Assembly (NCBI GenBank): GCA_003168255.1
Contig: PMSU01000207.1
Coordinates: 1 to 43,394 of the forward strand
Source: Actinomycetota bacterium
Lineage (GTDB): Bacteria > Actinomycetota > Actinomycetes > Streptosporangiales > Streptosporangiaceae
Direction of reading: 5' to 3'
DNA length: 43,394 bases
Part shown: positions 33,099-41,182 of the stretch, one piece after another
Numbering within the stretch: the stretch's first letter is position 1
Layout: every line of letters begins with the position of its first letter
Translations under genes and position numbers: made by a program
The notes under the pieces: model-generated
Told to the model about the DNA's origin: nothing
Seen by the model: only the letters and a program-made list of their open reading frames with translations
Database searches by the model: none

Positions 33099-36067
33099 GC
33101 CCGGCAACCACCATTCAGTCGGCTTTCAGCCGCTTCTTCACCGAGGCGGCGCGCCGGATCGACCTTCGCGACGACCGGCTGGTCGTGCTGAATGACATGC
33201 GGCGCGTGCTGCTTGTCGAGCATGGCGAGGTCGACCTGTTCGCGGTGCGCGTTGTGGACGGGCAGCCGACCGGGCGCTGGACGCCGCTGTGCCGGGTTCC
33301 GGCGGGAACGGCGTTGCTGTCCTCGCCGCGCGGGCCCAAGCACAGCATCGTCGGCCGGGCCGTCCCCGGCGCGGTGCTGTCCTACCTGCCGGTCGACCGG
33401 CTCACCGGCCTGTCCGCGCGGCACGCCGTCGCCGACGGTGCGGCGGGCCGGGCGGTCCGTGGCCTGTCCCCGGTGGGATTCGCGGTCGCGGTCCGCCAGC
33501 TCGTGCAGGGCATCGAGGCCGGGCTTGTCGCCCTGGCCGACACGCTGAGCGGAGAACTGCCGCCCCGTAAGTTCGTGCCGCTCGTCCCTCGGGGCGTGAC
33601 CGAGCTGACCGACCATGCGGCAGTGCGCTCGATCGACGGCGTGCAGTGGGTCTATGTCGAGAGCGGGGTCGCGCGCGGAAACGGGCTCGCCGGGCGGCTG
33701 ACCATTGGCGGCCATATCTGCCTGACCGAGCGGGACTGGCTGGTCACCGAGGGGCCCGCGGTGCTGGTTTCCCGCGCCACCGGCGAACTGCTTGCCGACG
33801 GATCGCTGTGGGGCAAGCTCATCACACATGCGTCGCGGCTGCTGTACGCCATGGACCGCCGGGTGGAGCAGCGTGAGGCGGCCGAACGCGAATCGCTGGC
33901 GGCCCGCGCCTCGCGGGAATCGCAGACGGTGCAGGCCGCGGCCAGAAGGTTCGACGCGGTCGTGCGGGACACCAACGCCCGCGTCCGGCTGGCCGACGTG
34001 GCGGCCGACCCGCCGGACCTGGCGGCGATGCGACTGGTCGCATCGCACCTGGGCTTCTCCGTGCAGGCGCCGCAGGCCCGCGACCACAGCGGCCGCCGGA
34101 TGGCTCCCGTGCAGCGGATCGCACTGGCCAACGGCGTGCGCACCCGCGAGATCCGGCTCGACGAGAGCTGGTGGAAGCGTGACATAGGACCCATGCTTGG
34201 CCGCCGCAAGTCCGACGGCCAGGTGCTCGCGCTGCTGCCGGTGAAGGGCCACTACGTCCTGGCCGATCCGCAGGCGAACCGGGTGACCCGGGTTAACCAG
34301 GCCATCGCCGACGACTTCGACGTTCGCGCCACCGCCCTGTACCGGCCGCTTCCCGCCGGGGTCACCCGGATGGGGTCGCTGCTGCGCTTCGGCGCGTCTG
34401 GCCTGCGTGGCGATCTAGTGCGGATCCTGCTCACCGGCGTGGTCGTGGCCGCCCTGGGGATGCTTGTCCCGATCATGACGGGGAAGGTGCTCGGCAACTT
34501 TGTCTCACAGGCCCAGCGGAGCCTGATCGTGGAAGGCTCGCTCCTGGTGATCGCCGGCGCATTCGTGGCGGCAGTCATCTCGGTGGTGCAGAACATCGCG
34601 GCGCTGCGCCTGGAGGGCCGTTCGGTAGCACTGCTCCAGTCGGCGGTGTGGTCCCGGCTGCTGTCCCTGCCGACCAGCTTCTTCAGCCGCTATTCGACCG
34701 GCGAGCTCGCCGTGACCGCGCTGGGCGTGAACGCGGCGCAGGAGGCACTGTCGAGCGTGACGACCATCGCGGCGCTGGGGCTGCTGACCGGGTCGGCGAA
34801 CCTGGTCCTCGTGTTCTTCTACGACATCAGGCTGGCGCTGACCGCCGTCGTCCTGGTCACGACCTTCGCGGGCGTCTGCCTGTTCGCCGGATTCCGTGAG
34901 GTGCGCTGGCAGCGGCGCCTCTACGACACCGAGCGGGCGCTGTCGTCCCGGGTGTTCCAGTTGCTGATGGGTCTGCCCAAGCTGCGCGTCGCCGCCGCCG
35001 AGGACCGGGCGTTCGCCGAGTGGTCGACGACGTTCACCCGCGGCCGCGGCATGGCCGTCAAGGCGCGCCGCGTGCAGAACTCGGTCACCACGTTCAACGC
35101 GGGATTCCCGCTGGTGTGCTCGATCATCATCTTCGCCCTCGTGGCCGGGCCGCTGCGCGGTCACATCTCGATCGCGGCGTTCCTGGCTTTCAACGCGGCA
35201 TTCAGCCTGCTGACCGCGGCCGCTCTCCAGTTCACCGCGGTCGCGATAACCACGCTTGGCGTGTTCCCGATGCTGGAGCGGCTCAAGCCGATCCTCGAGG
35301 CCGAGCCCGAGGCGTCGAACGGCAACGCCGATCCCGGCGACCTGTCCGGCCAGATCACGCTCAGCCACGTCTGTTTCCGGTACGGGGAGGACAAGCCGCT
35401 CGTCCTCGACGACATCAGCTTCAACATCGATCCCGGAGAGTTCGTCGCCATCGTGGGCCCCACCGGCTGCGGCAAATCGACGCTGCTCCGCTTGCTGCTC
35501 GGATTCGAGTCCCCGACCACGGGCGCGGTGCTATTTGACGGCCAGGACATGACCCAGCTCGAGGCGGGGTCCGTCCGCCGCCAGTGCGGTGTCGTGCTGC
35601 AAAATGGAGCGCTGCTCGCGGGCGACATCCAGAGCAACATCATCGGCAGCTCGAGCCACACCGCCGAAGATGCCTGGGCAGCGGCCCGGATGGCCGGCAT
35701 GGACGGGGAGATCGCGGCCATGCCGATGGGCATGCAGACGCTCCTGTCCGAGGGCGCGACGACGTTTTCCGGCGGGCAGCGCCAGCGGATCATGATCGCC
35801 CGCGCGCTGGTCTCACGCCCCCGCATCCTGCTGTTCGACGAGGCGACCAGCGCACTGGACAACCCGACGCAGAAGGTGGTCGCCGAAAGCATGCGCCAGC
35901 TCAACGCGACGCGGATCGTCATCGCGCACCGGCTGTCCAGCGTGGCGGGAGCGGATCGCATAATCGTCCTTGACGGCGGCCGGATCGTCCAGCAGGGCAG
36001 CTTCGATGAACTGCTCGCGGCCGGGGATGGCCTGTTCGCCTCGCTGGCGAGCAAGCAGCTCACCTAG
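33095..36067 (+). CDS. NHLM-type second ABC transporter (N-terminal regulatory domains, permease, ATPase)
   Basis: 990 residues. The long N-terminus contains a cyclic-nucleotide-binding/cupin-like beta region (~30-110: VLLVEHGEVDLFAVRVVDG, LCRVPAGTALLSSP). Later comes a C39-like but apparently inactive domain (~310-420: VASHLGFSVQAPQARDHSG, GQVLALLPVKGHYVLADPQA) with no Cys in the expected place. The permease (~440-730) starts VRILLTGVVVAALGMLVPIM. The ATPase (~750-985) has Walker A GPTGCGKSTLLRLLLG, FSGGQRQRIMIARAL and ILLFDEATSALDN. This layout matches the NHLM_micro_ABC2 class, which always accompanies the peptidase transporter; the pair likely forms a heterodimer. Start ATG overlaps the upstream TGA. 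A strong hairpin follows the stop by 14 bp. Confidence 0.93.
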   Translation: MSPATTIQSAFSRFFTEAARRIDLRDDRLVVLNDMRRVLLVEHGEVDLFAVRVVDGQPTGRWTPLCRVPAGTALLSSPRGPKHSIVGRAVPGAVLSYLPVDRLTGLSARHAVADGAAGRAVRGLSPVGFAVAVRQLVQGIEAGLVALADTLSGELPPRKFVPLVPRGVTELTDHAAVRSIDGVQWVYVESGVARGNGLAGRLTIGGHICLTERDWLVTEGPAVLVSRATGELLADGSLWGKLITHASRLLYAMDRRVEQREAAERESLAARASRESQTVQAAARRFDAVVRDTNARVRLADVAADPPDLAAMRLVASHLGFSVQAPQARDHSGRRMAPVQRIALANGVRTREIRLDESWWKRDIGPMLGRRKSDGQVLALLPVKGHYVLADPQANRVTRVNQAIADDFDVRATALYRPLPAGVTRMGSLLRFGASGLRGDLVRILLTGVVVAALGMLVPIMTGKVLGNFVSQAQRSLIVEGSLLVIAGAFVAAVISVVQNIAALRLEGRSVALLQSAVWSRLLSLPTSFFSRYSTGELAVTALGVNAAQEALSSVTTIAALGLLTGSANLVLVFFYDIRLALTAVVLVTTFAGVCLFAGFREVRWQRRLYDTERALSSRVFQLLMGLPKLRVAAAEDRAFAEWSTTFTRGRGMAVKARRVQNSVTTFNAGFPLVCSIIIFALVAGPLRGHISIAAFLAFNAAFSLLTAAALQFTAVAITTLGVFPMLERLKPILEAEPEASNGNADPGDLSGQITLSHVCFRYGEDKPLVLDDISFNIDPGEFVAIVGPTGCGKSTLLRLLLGFESPTTGAVLFDGQDMTQLEAGSVRRQCGVVLQNGALLAGDIQSNIIGSSSHTAEDAWAAARMAGMDGEIAAMPMGMQTLLSEGATTFSGGQRQRIMIARALVSRPRILLFDEATSALDNPTQKVVAESMRQLNATRIVIAHRLSSVAGADRIIVLDGGRIVQQGSFDELLAAGDGLFASLASKQLT

Positions 36068-36081
36068 AACCTCGAGACCCC

Positions 36082-36116
36082 ATAGCCCTCGCTCGCCGCC
36101 CGTGAGCGAGGGCTAT
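36082..36116. terminator. Strong hairpin terminator of the maturation/export operon
   Basis: ATAGCCCTCGCTC (36082-36094) and GAGCGAGGGCTAT (36104-36116) are perfect 13-bp arms around a 9-nt loop, 14 bp after the ABC transporter stop. There is no T-tract. It can also stop antisense transcripts from the convergent operon. Confidence 0.85.
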
Positions 36117-36126
36117 CTGCTGCTCC

Positions 36127-36295
36127 CGGCACTCAGCTGCCGGCACTCAGCTACCGGGCACGCAGCACCGGCACGCAGCACCGGCACGCAGGACCGGCAC
36201 GCAGGACCGGCACGCAGGACCGGCACGCAGGACCGGCACGCAGGACCGGCACGCAGGACCGGCACGCAGCTGCCGTCACGCAGCTACCGGCACTC
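36127..36295. repeat. 13-bp tandem repeat array (VNTR) between convergent operons
   Basis: The unit CCGGCACGCAGGA repeats without change at 36181, 36194, 36207, 36220, 36233, 36246 and 36259. Variant units flank it on both sides (CCGGCACTCAGCTG, CCGGGCACGCAGCA, CCGTCACGCAGCTA). The array fills the gap between the ABC transporter terminator and the stop of the hydrolase gene (36294). Copy number is likely unstable. There are no unique spacers, so it is not a CRISPR. Confidence 0.9.
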
Positions 36296-37067
36296 AGCCG
36301 GCCGCCAGGTGTGCCCGCAGCGCGCCGGCCACCTTGTCCGGGCGCTCGAGCAGGCACAGGTGGCCGGCCTGCGGCACGGTCAGCACGCCGCAGTCAGGAA
36401 TGACCACCGCGAGCCGGGACGCGTTGGCCGCGAAGGCCGGCATGTCCTGATCCCCGATGAGGGCGAGCGTGGCCGCGCTGATCCGGCCGAGCGCCTGGTC
36501 GGTATGAACGTGCGCGGTGAGCGTCCGCATCGCACCGGTTCGCATTTCCGACCAGCGATGATCGTCGATCACGCGGCACAGCCGGGCCCTCAGCTCGGGA
36601 TGACACTCGCTGCCGCGGAAGATGTCGGGAGGCGATGTCATCCACAGCCGTGTCATGTGCGGGCCCGGCCCGGCCATCCGGTGCAGCAATGACAGCTGCA
36701 TCTCACGGTCGGCGACGCCCGCGGCCGGTGACGCGCCGGCGATCGTCGGCGCGGCCAGCACGAGCCGTTCGACTCCGCCAGGATCCGCCATGGCAAGCTC
36801 TAGCGCCAGGCACGACCCGAACGATAGCGCCACAACCCGGCGCGCCCGCTGCGCCCGGGCGATCCCGGCGATCCGAGCGGCCAGGCCCGGCAGCGTTTCA
36901 TCCGGGTTCAGCGGACCGGAACCGCCGTGGCCGGGCAGGTCGATGCCGACATGCCTGAATCCGGGCAGCAGATCCCAGATCGGGCGCCACAGGGTGGAAT
37001 CCATAGTGTAGCCGTGGATCCACAGGACCGCGGGCCCGTGCCCCAGCGTTTCGATGTGAAGATCCAT
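36294..37067 (-). CDS. Alpha/beta-hydrolase fold protein
   Basis: 257 residues, typical of the fold. An oxyanion-type start VLWIHGYTMDSTLWRPIWDL is followed by HVGIDLPGHGGSG. The nucleophile elbow is VVALSFGSCLALELAM, where the consensus G-x-S-x-G reads A-L-S-F-G. The acid is in LALIGDQDMPAF and the catalytic His in VPQAGHLCLLERPDKV. The triad looks complete. The reaction could be ester, amide or thioester hydrolysis, or editing, during RiPP tailoring; it cannot be told from sequence. Last gene of a three-gene minus-strand run (amine-oxidase-like, Rieske, hydrolase) 18 bp after the Rieske stop, with AAGGAG 5 nt upstream of the ATG. Confidence 0.88.
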   Translation of the reverse strand: MDLHIETLGHGPAVLWIHGYTMDSTLWRPIWDLLPGFRHVGIDLPGHGGSGPLNPDETLPGLAARIAGIARAQRARRVVALSFGSCLALELAMADPGGVERLVLAAPTIAGASPAAGVADREMQLSLLHRMAGPGPHMTRLWMTSPPDIFRGSECHPELRARLCRVIDDHRWSEMRTGAMRTLTAHVHTDQALGRISAATLALIGDQDMPAFAANASRLAVVIPDCGVLTVPQAGHLCLLERPDKVAGALRAHLAAG

Positions 37068-37085
37068 GACGGCTCCTTACCGCGG

Positions 37086-38036
37086 CTACCGCTTAGCCGC
37101 GAATGAGGCACAGAAGGCACGGAAGGCCATGACCGGCGTGTCGCGGGAGTCCAGCCGCACCGGGGCGCTGACGTCGAGATGGTTCCAGATCGCTAGGTCC
37201 TGCTCGAAGGCGAACTTGGCGCCCTCCACCAGAGCTGCCGCCGTCGCGTCCGGTGCCGTCCGGCGGATAGCGACCGCGATGCGCGCCACGCATCCGCCTG
37301 AGACCGCCGTTGCTCCGGTGAACACGAAGTTGCTCGAGTCAGCGGGGCCGAGTTCGGTGACGACCAGGTGCGGGTTAAAGGCCCTCGCGTGGAAGCGGCT
37401 GGTGAAATCTCCTTCTGAGACTTCCCAGTCTGGCGCCTTCGTGCGGAAGGCGGTCGTGATGCTCAGCTCGCCGTCGTCACCGAGCCTGACCTCAGGCCGG
37501 GCCAGCCGCGAGACCAGGTGAACAGTGGGAAAATGAGCGAAGTCGAACGCGTTCTCGATGATCAGCTCGGGCGGGACGCTGGCCTCGCCGGTGACGGCAC
37601 CGATAACCACGTGCGTGGACGCAATGTCCGTGGCCGCCTGGGCGAAGCCGTGATCGCGAGCCGGGAGGTCGGCGAGCCGGACGAAGATCGCCCCGTCGCA
37701 GTCGATGACCTCGTGCTCGCGGACACGCAGCTCGCCCGTTCCGCTGCCGGTTCCGCTGCCCAGGCCGATCCACTTGCCGTGGAACGGGCAGATGATGCCC
37801 GGGCCGTCGGTGACGTACCCGCCATGCCCAAGGTGCGCGCCTCGATGCGGGCATGTTCCGTCAAAGACGCGGACCTTGCCTTGGTCGCGTACCGCGACAA
37901 GCGCACGGGAACCCAGCGACAGGCCGGTCACCTGCCCGGTGACCTCGCTGCCCAGCGCGAGCAGTTGCCAGCCGCCCGGCGCCGCCGCGGGCGGTGTTGC
38001 GGCCGGCCCGATTTTCTCGCCATTCGCCGAGTTCAC
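37086..38036 (-). CDS. Rieske [2Fe-2S] non-haem iron oxygenase
   Basis: 316 residues from GTG 38036. This start overlaps the upstream TGA as GTGA and has GGAGG 10 nt before it; GTG 38045 would be only 1 nt from that site. A Rieske cluster site lies near residues 60-90: CPHRGAHLGHGGYVTDGPG then CPFHGKWIGLG (C-x-H ... C-x2-H). The catalytic domain shows ENAFDFAHFPTVHLVS, matching the D/N...H-x4-H mononuclear-iron motif of Rieske oxygenases such as KshA-like enzymes. It should therefore hydroxylate or desaturate using an external reductase, none of which is encoded in the window. Coupled translation with the FAD enzyme suggests consecutive oxidative steps on the peptide. Confidence 0.9.
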   Translation of the reverse strand: MNSANGEKIGPAATPPAAAPGGWQLLALGSEVTGQVTGLSLGSRALVAVRDQGKVRVFDGTCPHRGAHLGHGGYVTDGPGIICPFHGKWIGLGSGTGSGTGELRVREHEVIDCDGAIFVRLADLPARDHGFAQAATDIASTHVVIGAVTGEASVPPELIIENAFDFAHFPTVHLVSRLARPEVRLGDDGELSITTAFRTKAPDWEVSEGDFTSRFHARAFNPHLVVTELGPADSSNFVFTGATAVSGGCVARIAVAIRRTAPDATAAALVEGAKFAFEQDLAIWNHLDVSAPVRLDSRDTPVMAFRAFCASFAAKR

Positions 38037-39319
38037 TGCCCCCACGCCTCCACTACCTCATGGGCCGCGCGAAGCCCGCTGCCAAGCGCGCCGTGCACAG
38101 ATGGCGGTAGCGATCCCGCGGTGGCCGCCTCGCCGGCGAAGAACAGGGTTCGCGACACTGGTGCGGCCCAATCCCGCGCCGCACTCCGGATGCCCGCCCT
38201 CGGATAGCTGAACGCCCCCGCCGACCAGGGGTCGCGTCCCCAGTCGGCGACATGAACGCCGGTCGTCTCCACCCCGGCAGACCAGGGGAATGCGCGGGCC
38301 ACCACGTCGGCCAGGCTGGCCGCGCGAACCGCACCTGCCGCCCGCGCCTTGGCGACGATGAGCACCTCCGGCCGGCCGGCGAAGCAGCGCACGAACCCGG
38401 CGTGCCCGTCCGCATCGAAAATTACGGCCGACTCGGGTGCCGCGCGGGACATCACGGCGATCGCGCACAGCCCATCACCGGCAGGCAACCCGCGCACGGC
38501 GGCGGCCTTGTACTCCGGCATCGGCGCGATGACCAGCCGCCCGCTGGTGATCAGCGGCGGCGGCGTCGTGATGACCGCGCCGCGCGCGGTGATCCGTTCG
38601 CCGCCGACGGCAAGCTCCACCCGTCCCGGTGCCCAGGTCAGCAGCCGTACCGGCTGCCCGAGCCGGATGGCCGGGGTCGCTGCCTCGGCCAGTTCACCGG
38701 CCAGCGCCTCGGCCAGCGACAGGTAGCCGCCCTCGAATGCGTACTCACCGTCGCCGGCCTGATCGCCGCACCGGGCCGCTGCGACACCACGGGCGCTGAG
38801 TATTTGCGGCTCGGCGGCCCAGTTCTGCCGGAACCATTCGGCCGCGGCCGCCAGGTGGCCGCCGGTGACTCCCTGCGCGGCCAGCCACGAGGCGACCGTG
38901 GGATCGTCATGATCACTGCTGCCGGTCCCGCTGTCACCGGCCCCGCCGTAATCGGCGGCGAGCTTGTCCTCGGTCACCCATGGCGGCATGCCGCCGCGGG
39001 CCAGTACGCCGAAGGGCATGATTCGCCCGCCAAGCAAGACCCGAGCGGCGCCGTCGCGTGATATCGGACGTGACGGCAGCGGTTGCCGCACCGCCAGCCC
39101 GTTCGCGGTCAGATCGCGCAGCGGATTGCGGTCGCCGTGGATCACCTGGGCGCCTAGTTCGAGCGCTGGCCCGCCATCGGGCGGACGGTAAGTGCGCAGC
39201 CGGCCGCCGACCCTGTCCCGTGCCTCGAATACAACTACTCTTACGCCGCGGGCCGATAGCGCGACCGCACAAGAAAGACCGCTTATACCGGCGCCGACGA
39301 TCGCCACATCACAGCGCAC
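38033..39319 (-). CDS. FAD-dependent amine-oxidase/protoporphyrinogen-oxidase-like enzyme
   Basis: 428 residues. FAD binding is clear: CDVAIVGAGISGLSCAVALS then ARGVRVVVFEARDRVGGRLR (GxGxxG and the GG-R diphosphate motif), ELGAQVIHGDRNPL, and a C-terminal TLFFAGEAATAGSLPPSVHG with ALGSGLRAA. The fold is the flavin amine oxidase superfamily: monoamine oxidases, phytoene desaturases, tryptophan/amine oxidases. It could oxidise a C-N or C-C bond of the RiPP, for example the amino terminus. The start is a GTG (39319) with GGAGACG upstream. It is the first gene of the oxidative minus-strand run and divergent from the P450 gene across 109 bp, so both may share a regulatory region. Confidence 0.88.
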   Translation of the reverse strand: MRCDVAIVGAGISGLSCAVALSARGVRVVVFEARDRVGGRLRTYRPPDGGPALELGAQVIHGDRNPLRDLTANGLAVRQPLPSRPISRDGAARVLLGGRIMPFGVLARGGMPPWVTEDKLAADYGGAGDSGTGSSDHDDPTVASWLAAQGVTGGHLAAAAEWFRQNWAAEPQILSARGVAAARCGDQAGDGEYAFEGGYLSLAEALAGELAEAATPAIRLGQPVRLLTWAPGRVELAVGGERITARGAVITTPPPLITSGRLVIAPMPEYKAAAVRGLPAGDGLCAIAVMSRAAPESAVIFDADGHAGFVRCFAGRPEVLIVAKARAAGAVRAASLADVVARAFPWSAGVETTGVHVADWGRDPWSAGAFSYPRAGIRSAARDWAAPVSRTLFFAGEAATAGSLPPSVHGALGSGLRAAHEVVEAWGQ

Positions 39320-39428
39320 GGTGCGTCTCCTTAAAGAAGCAGAGCACCATTGTGTTACCTGCCCTTCTGTGTCTATGATGACATTGATAGTTATATCTCG
39401 GCAATGGTCCGGAGAAGGGAATTTTGAG
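39320..39428. promoter_or_regulatory. Bidirectional promoter region, amine-oxidase-like / P450
   Basis: A 109-bp AT-rich gap between divergent tailoring genes, likely with back-to-back promoters. GAGAAGGGA (39412-39420) is the P450 ribosome site. No palindrome stands out. Confidence 0.5.
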
Positions 39429-40619
39429 ATGCTTAAAGCAACGCTGCCAGCGCATGTGCCGCATCCTTTCTCACCGGCCGGCCGGGTAAATCCTTACCCG
39501 GCCTACGCCTGGTTCAGGGAAAATGATCAAGTGCATTTCGAGAAGTTCAGCGGCTGGTGGTTTGTGGCGTCTCACGCCGGGTGCGCGTCCGCCCTTGCGG
39601 ACGCCTGTTTCTCCGCATCGCTCGGGCAGCAGGAAAGGACCCGCGAGGACGATCTGCCTGCATCGATGCTGATGTCCGATCCTCCCGACCACGCCCGGCT
39701 GCGCGGGCCTGGCGCCCTGCTCCTCGGCCCGGCGGCGCTGCGCGCGCAGACGGGCGGCCTCGGCGACGCCGTCTCCGGCGTGCTCGATGGGCTGGCCGGG
39801 CGGGACGAGGCCGACACCACCGCCGACATCGGCGAGCCGTTCGCCGTCGAAGTGTTCACCCGCCTGCTCGCGCTCGATGCCGGGCAAGTGCCTGCCTTCA
39901 CCAGCCTGGCCAGGCGGGTTTCGGTAAACCTTGATCCGATGGGAGGCCCTGAGGCCGGCCAGGCCGGCCGCGCGGCGGTCGCCGAGTTCTCGGCGTTCAT
40001 GGACCATCACATCCAGGTACTGCAAGCGGCGGGGGTGGACTGCCCGCTCGTCCACCTGGCCGCGGATCCCCGGCTGACCCGGGGTGAGATGCTGGGCATC
40101 CTGAGTCTTTCCGTGGTTGGCGGATTTCTGCCGCTGGCCGACCTGGTCAGTCATGCGGTGCACTGGCTGACGCCGGTGCCGGGGTTGTTCGCGTCGTTGC
40201 GTGAGGAGATTCCGGACGGCCCGGCCACGAACCGGGATGGCGGGGTCGTCGATGAGCTGATGCGGCTGTCGACGCCTATCCCGTTCACCGCACGGGTTAC
40301 CAGGCAGGAAACCGAGCTCGATGGCATGCTCCTGCCCGCCAGCGCGCGCGTGCTGCTCGTGATCGCGTCTGCGAACCGGGATGCCGCGGTGTTCGAGCGC
40401 CCCGACGAGTTCGACCCGCGCCGCTCGCCCAATCCCCACCTGGCCTTCGGCGGGGGACCGCACCTGTGTCTTGGCGCTCCGCTGGTCCGGTGGGCGGGTG
40501 GAGCATTGCTCCGCGAGCTTGCCATCCGCTTTCCCGGATTGCGCCAGCTCGGCAAGGCCGATTGGAACAACGCGATGGTCCCGCGACGCCTGCTGGGCCA
40601 GCGGCTCCAGCTCCGGTAG
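39429..40619 (+). CDS. Cytochrome P450 with an atypical I-helix
   Basis: 396 residues from ATG 39429, supported by GAGAAGGGA 8 nt upstream. Bacterial soluble P450 layout: MLMSDPPDHARLRGPGALLL (C-helix region), ExxR in VVDELMRLSTPIPF, and the haem loop LAFGGGPHLCLGAPLVRWAG with Cys347 as axial ligand. The I-helix reads LSLSVVGGFLPLADLVSHAV. The usual A/G-G-x-D/E-T-T is replaced by VGGFLP, so both the acidic residue and the Thr used for oxygen activation are missing. That suggests unusual chemistry (coupling, rearrangement or peroxide use) or reduced monooxygenation. Converges on the precursor genes, with a double hairpin between them. Substrate probably the modified peptide. Confidence 0.9.
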   Translation: MLKATLPAHVPHPFSPAGRVNPYPAYAWFRENDQVHFEKFSGWWFVASHAGCASALADACFSASLGQQERTREDDLPASMLMSDPPDHARLRGPGALLLGPAALRAQTGGLGDAVSGVLDGLAGRDEADTTADIGEPFAVEVFTRLLALDAGQVPAFTSLARRVSVNLDPMGGPEAGQAGRAAVAEFSAFMDHHIQVLQAAGVDCPLVHLAADPRLTRGEMLGILSLSVVGGFLPLADLVSHAVHWLTPVPGLFASLREEIPDGPATNRDGGVVDELMRLSTPIPFTARVTRQETELDGMLLPASARVLLVIASANRDAAVFERPDEFDPRRSPNPHLAFGGGPHLCLGAPLVRWAGGALLRELAIRFPGLRQLGKADWNNAMVPRRLLGQRLQLR

Positions 40620-40627
40620 TGATCCGG

Positions 40628-40693
40628 CCGGCGCCGGTGACCTGACCGGCGCCGGACAACCATCTGGCGCCGGGCATCCGCCCGGCGCCAGAT
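40628..40693. terminator. Double hairpin between the convergent P450 and precursor A genes
   Basis: Hairpin 1: CCGGCGCCGGT (40628-40638) with ACCGGCGCCGG (40645-40655), 6-nt loop. Hairpin 2: ATCTGGCGCCGGGC (40662-40675) with GCCCGGCGCCAGAT (40680-40693), 14-bp perfect stem and ATCC loop. Together they should stop transcription from both sides. Confidence 0.85.
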
Positions 40694-40714
40694 CCGTCAT
40701 AGGTCGGCCTGCGG

Positions 40715-41089
40715 TCATGTGCAGCAGCAGCAAGGACAGCAACAGCAGCATGCGAATAGGCCTGCCGCGATGCTGTCGAGGTCGGACTCGCTGAGCTCGG
40801 CGGTGTCGACCTGCGGGGTTCCGGGGACGTACAAGGAGTAGTGGCCGGTCTCGGCGCCGCGCTCCCATGCCTCGATCTGAACGTCGAGGCTTCCCTCCTG
40901 CTCCCCTTCGGGGATGACGCGCAGCACGTCGACGATCGCCTCGGCGGGCAGATCAATGCCGCACTCACGCAGCGCGGCAGCAGGGTCCGTGTCGAGCCGC
41001 CCGGCGAACGCATCGTCCGACCAGGTGGTAATGAGAACGCGGGTATACGCATTGACGAACTCGGCGCGTTCGCGCGGGCTCATCGTCAT
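40715..41089 (-). CDS. NHLP-type RiPP precursor A, core LFA-C5-P-C4-T
   Basis: 124 residues from ATG 41089 (AGGAGAG 5 nt upstream). An N-terminal extension to 41119 is possible, but the chosen start matches the paralogue exactly. The 110-residue leader is of the nitrile-hydratase-alpha-like (NHLP) type: TRVLITTWSDDAFAGRLDTD, PAAALRECGIDLPAEA, then QIEAWERGAETGHYSLYVPG. It ends ELSESDLDSIAAG, the expected C39 cleavage point. The core is LFACCCCCPCCCCT: nine Cys, one Pro. With the YcaO and SagB genes nearby, the Cys should become thiazoles. Codons of the Cys run mix TGC and TGT, so it is not a pure triplet repeat. Separated from precursor B by a 93-bp gap with a hairpin. Confidence 0.95.
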   Translation of the reverse strand: MTMSPRERAEFVNAYTRVLITTWSDDAFAGRLDTDPAAALRECGIDLPAEAIVDVLRVIPEGEQEGSLDVQIEAWERGAETGHYSLYVPGTPQVDTAELSESDLDSIAAGLFACCCCCPCCCCT

Positions 41090-41127
41090 GGGGCTCTCCT
41101 GAGGCTCGGATTCGGGCAAAGACGCGT

Positions 41128-41168
41128 CGCCCGGTGAGGCCGTCCAGGCTGGCCGGCCTCACCGGGCG
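41128..41168 (-). terminator. Hairpin between the two precursor genes (terminator or attenuator)
   Basis: CGCCCGGTGAGGCC (41128-41141) and GGCCTCACCGGGCG (41155-41168) form a perfect 14-bp stem with a 13-nt loop, just after the precursor B stop and before the precursor A ribosome site. Partial read-through would lower precursor A relative to B, or precursor A may have its own promoter. Confidence 0.75.
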
Positions 41169-41182
41169 TTTGACCGTCAGGC

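Noticed and set aside
32600..34252. A 550-codon minus-strand frame across the two ABC transporter genes
   Set aside because: It overlaps the ATPase and N-terminal domains of well-recognised transporters and shows no motif of its own.
36127..36295. Repeats resembling a CRISPR array
   Set aside because: Units are 13 bp and directly abutting, with no spacers and no cas genes.
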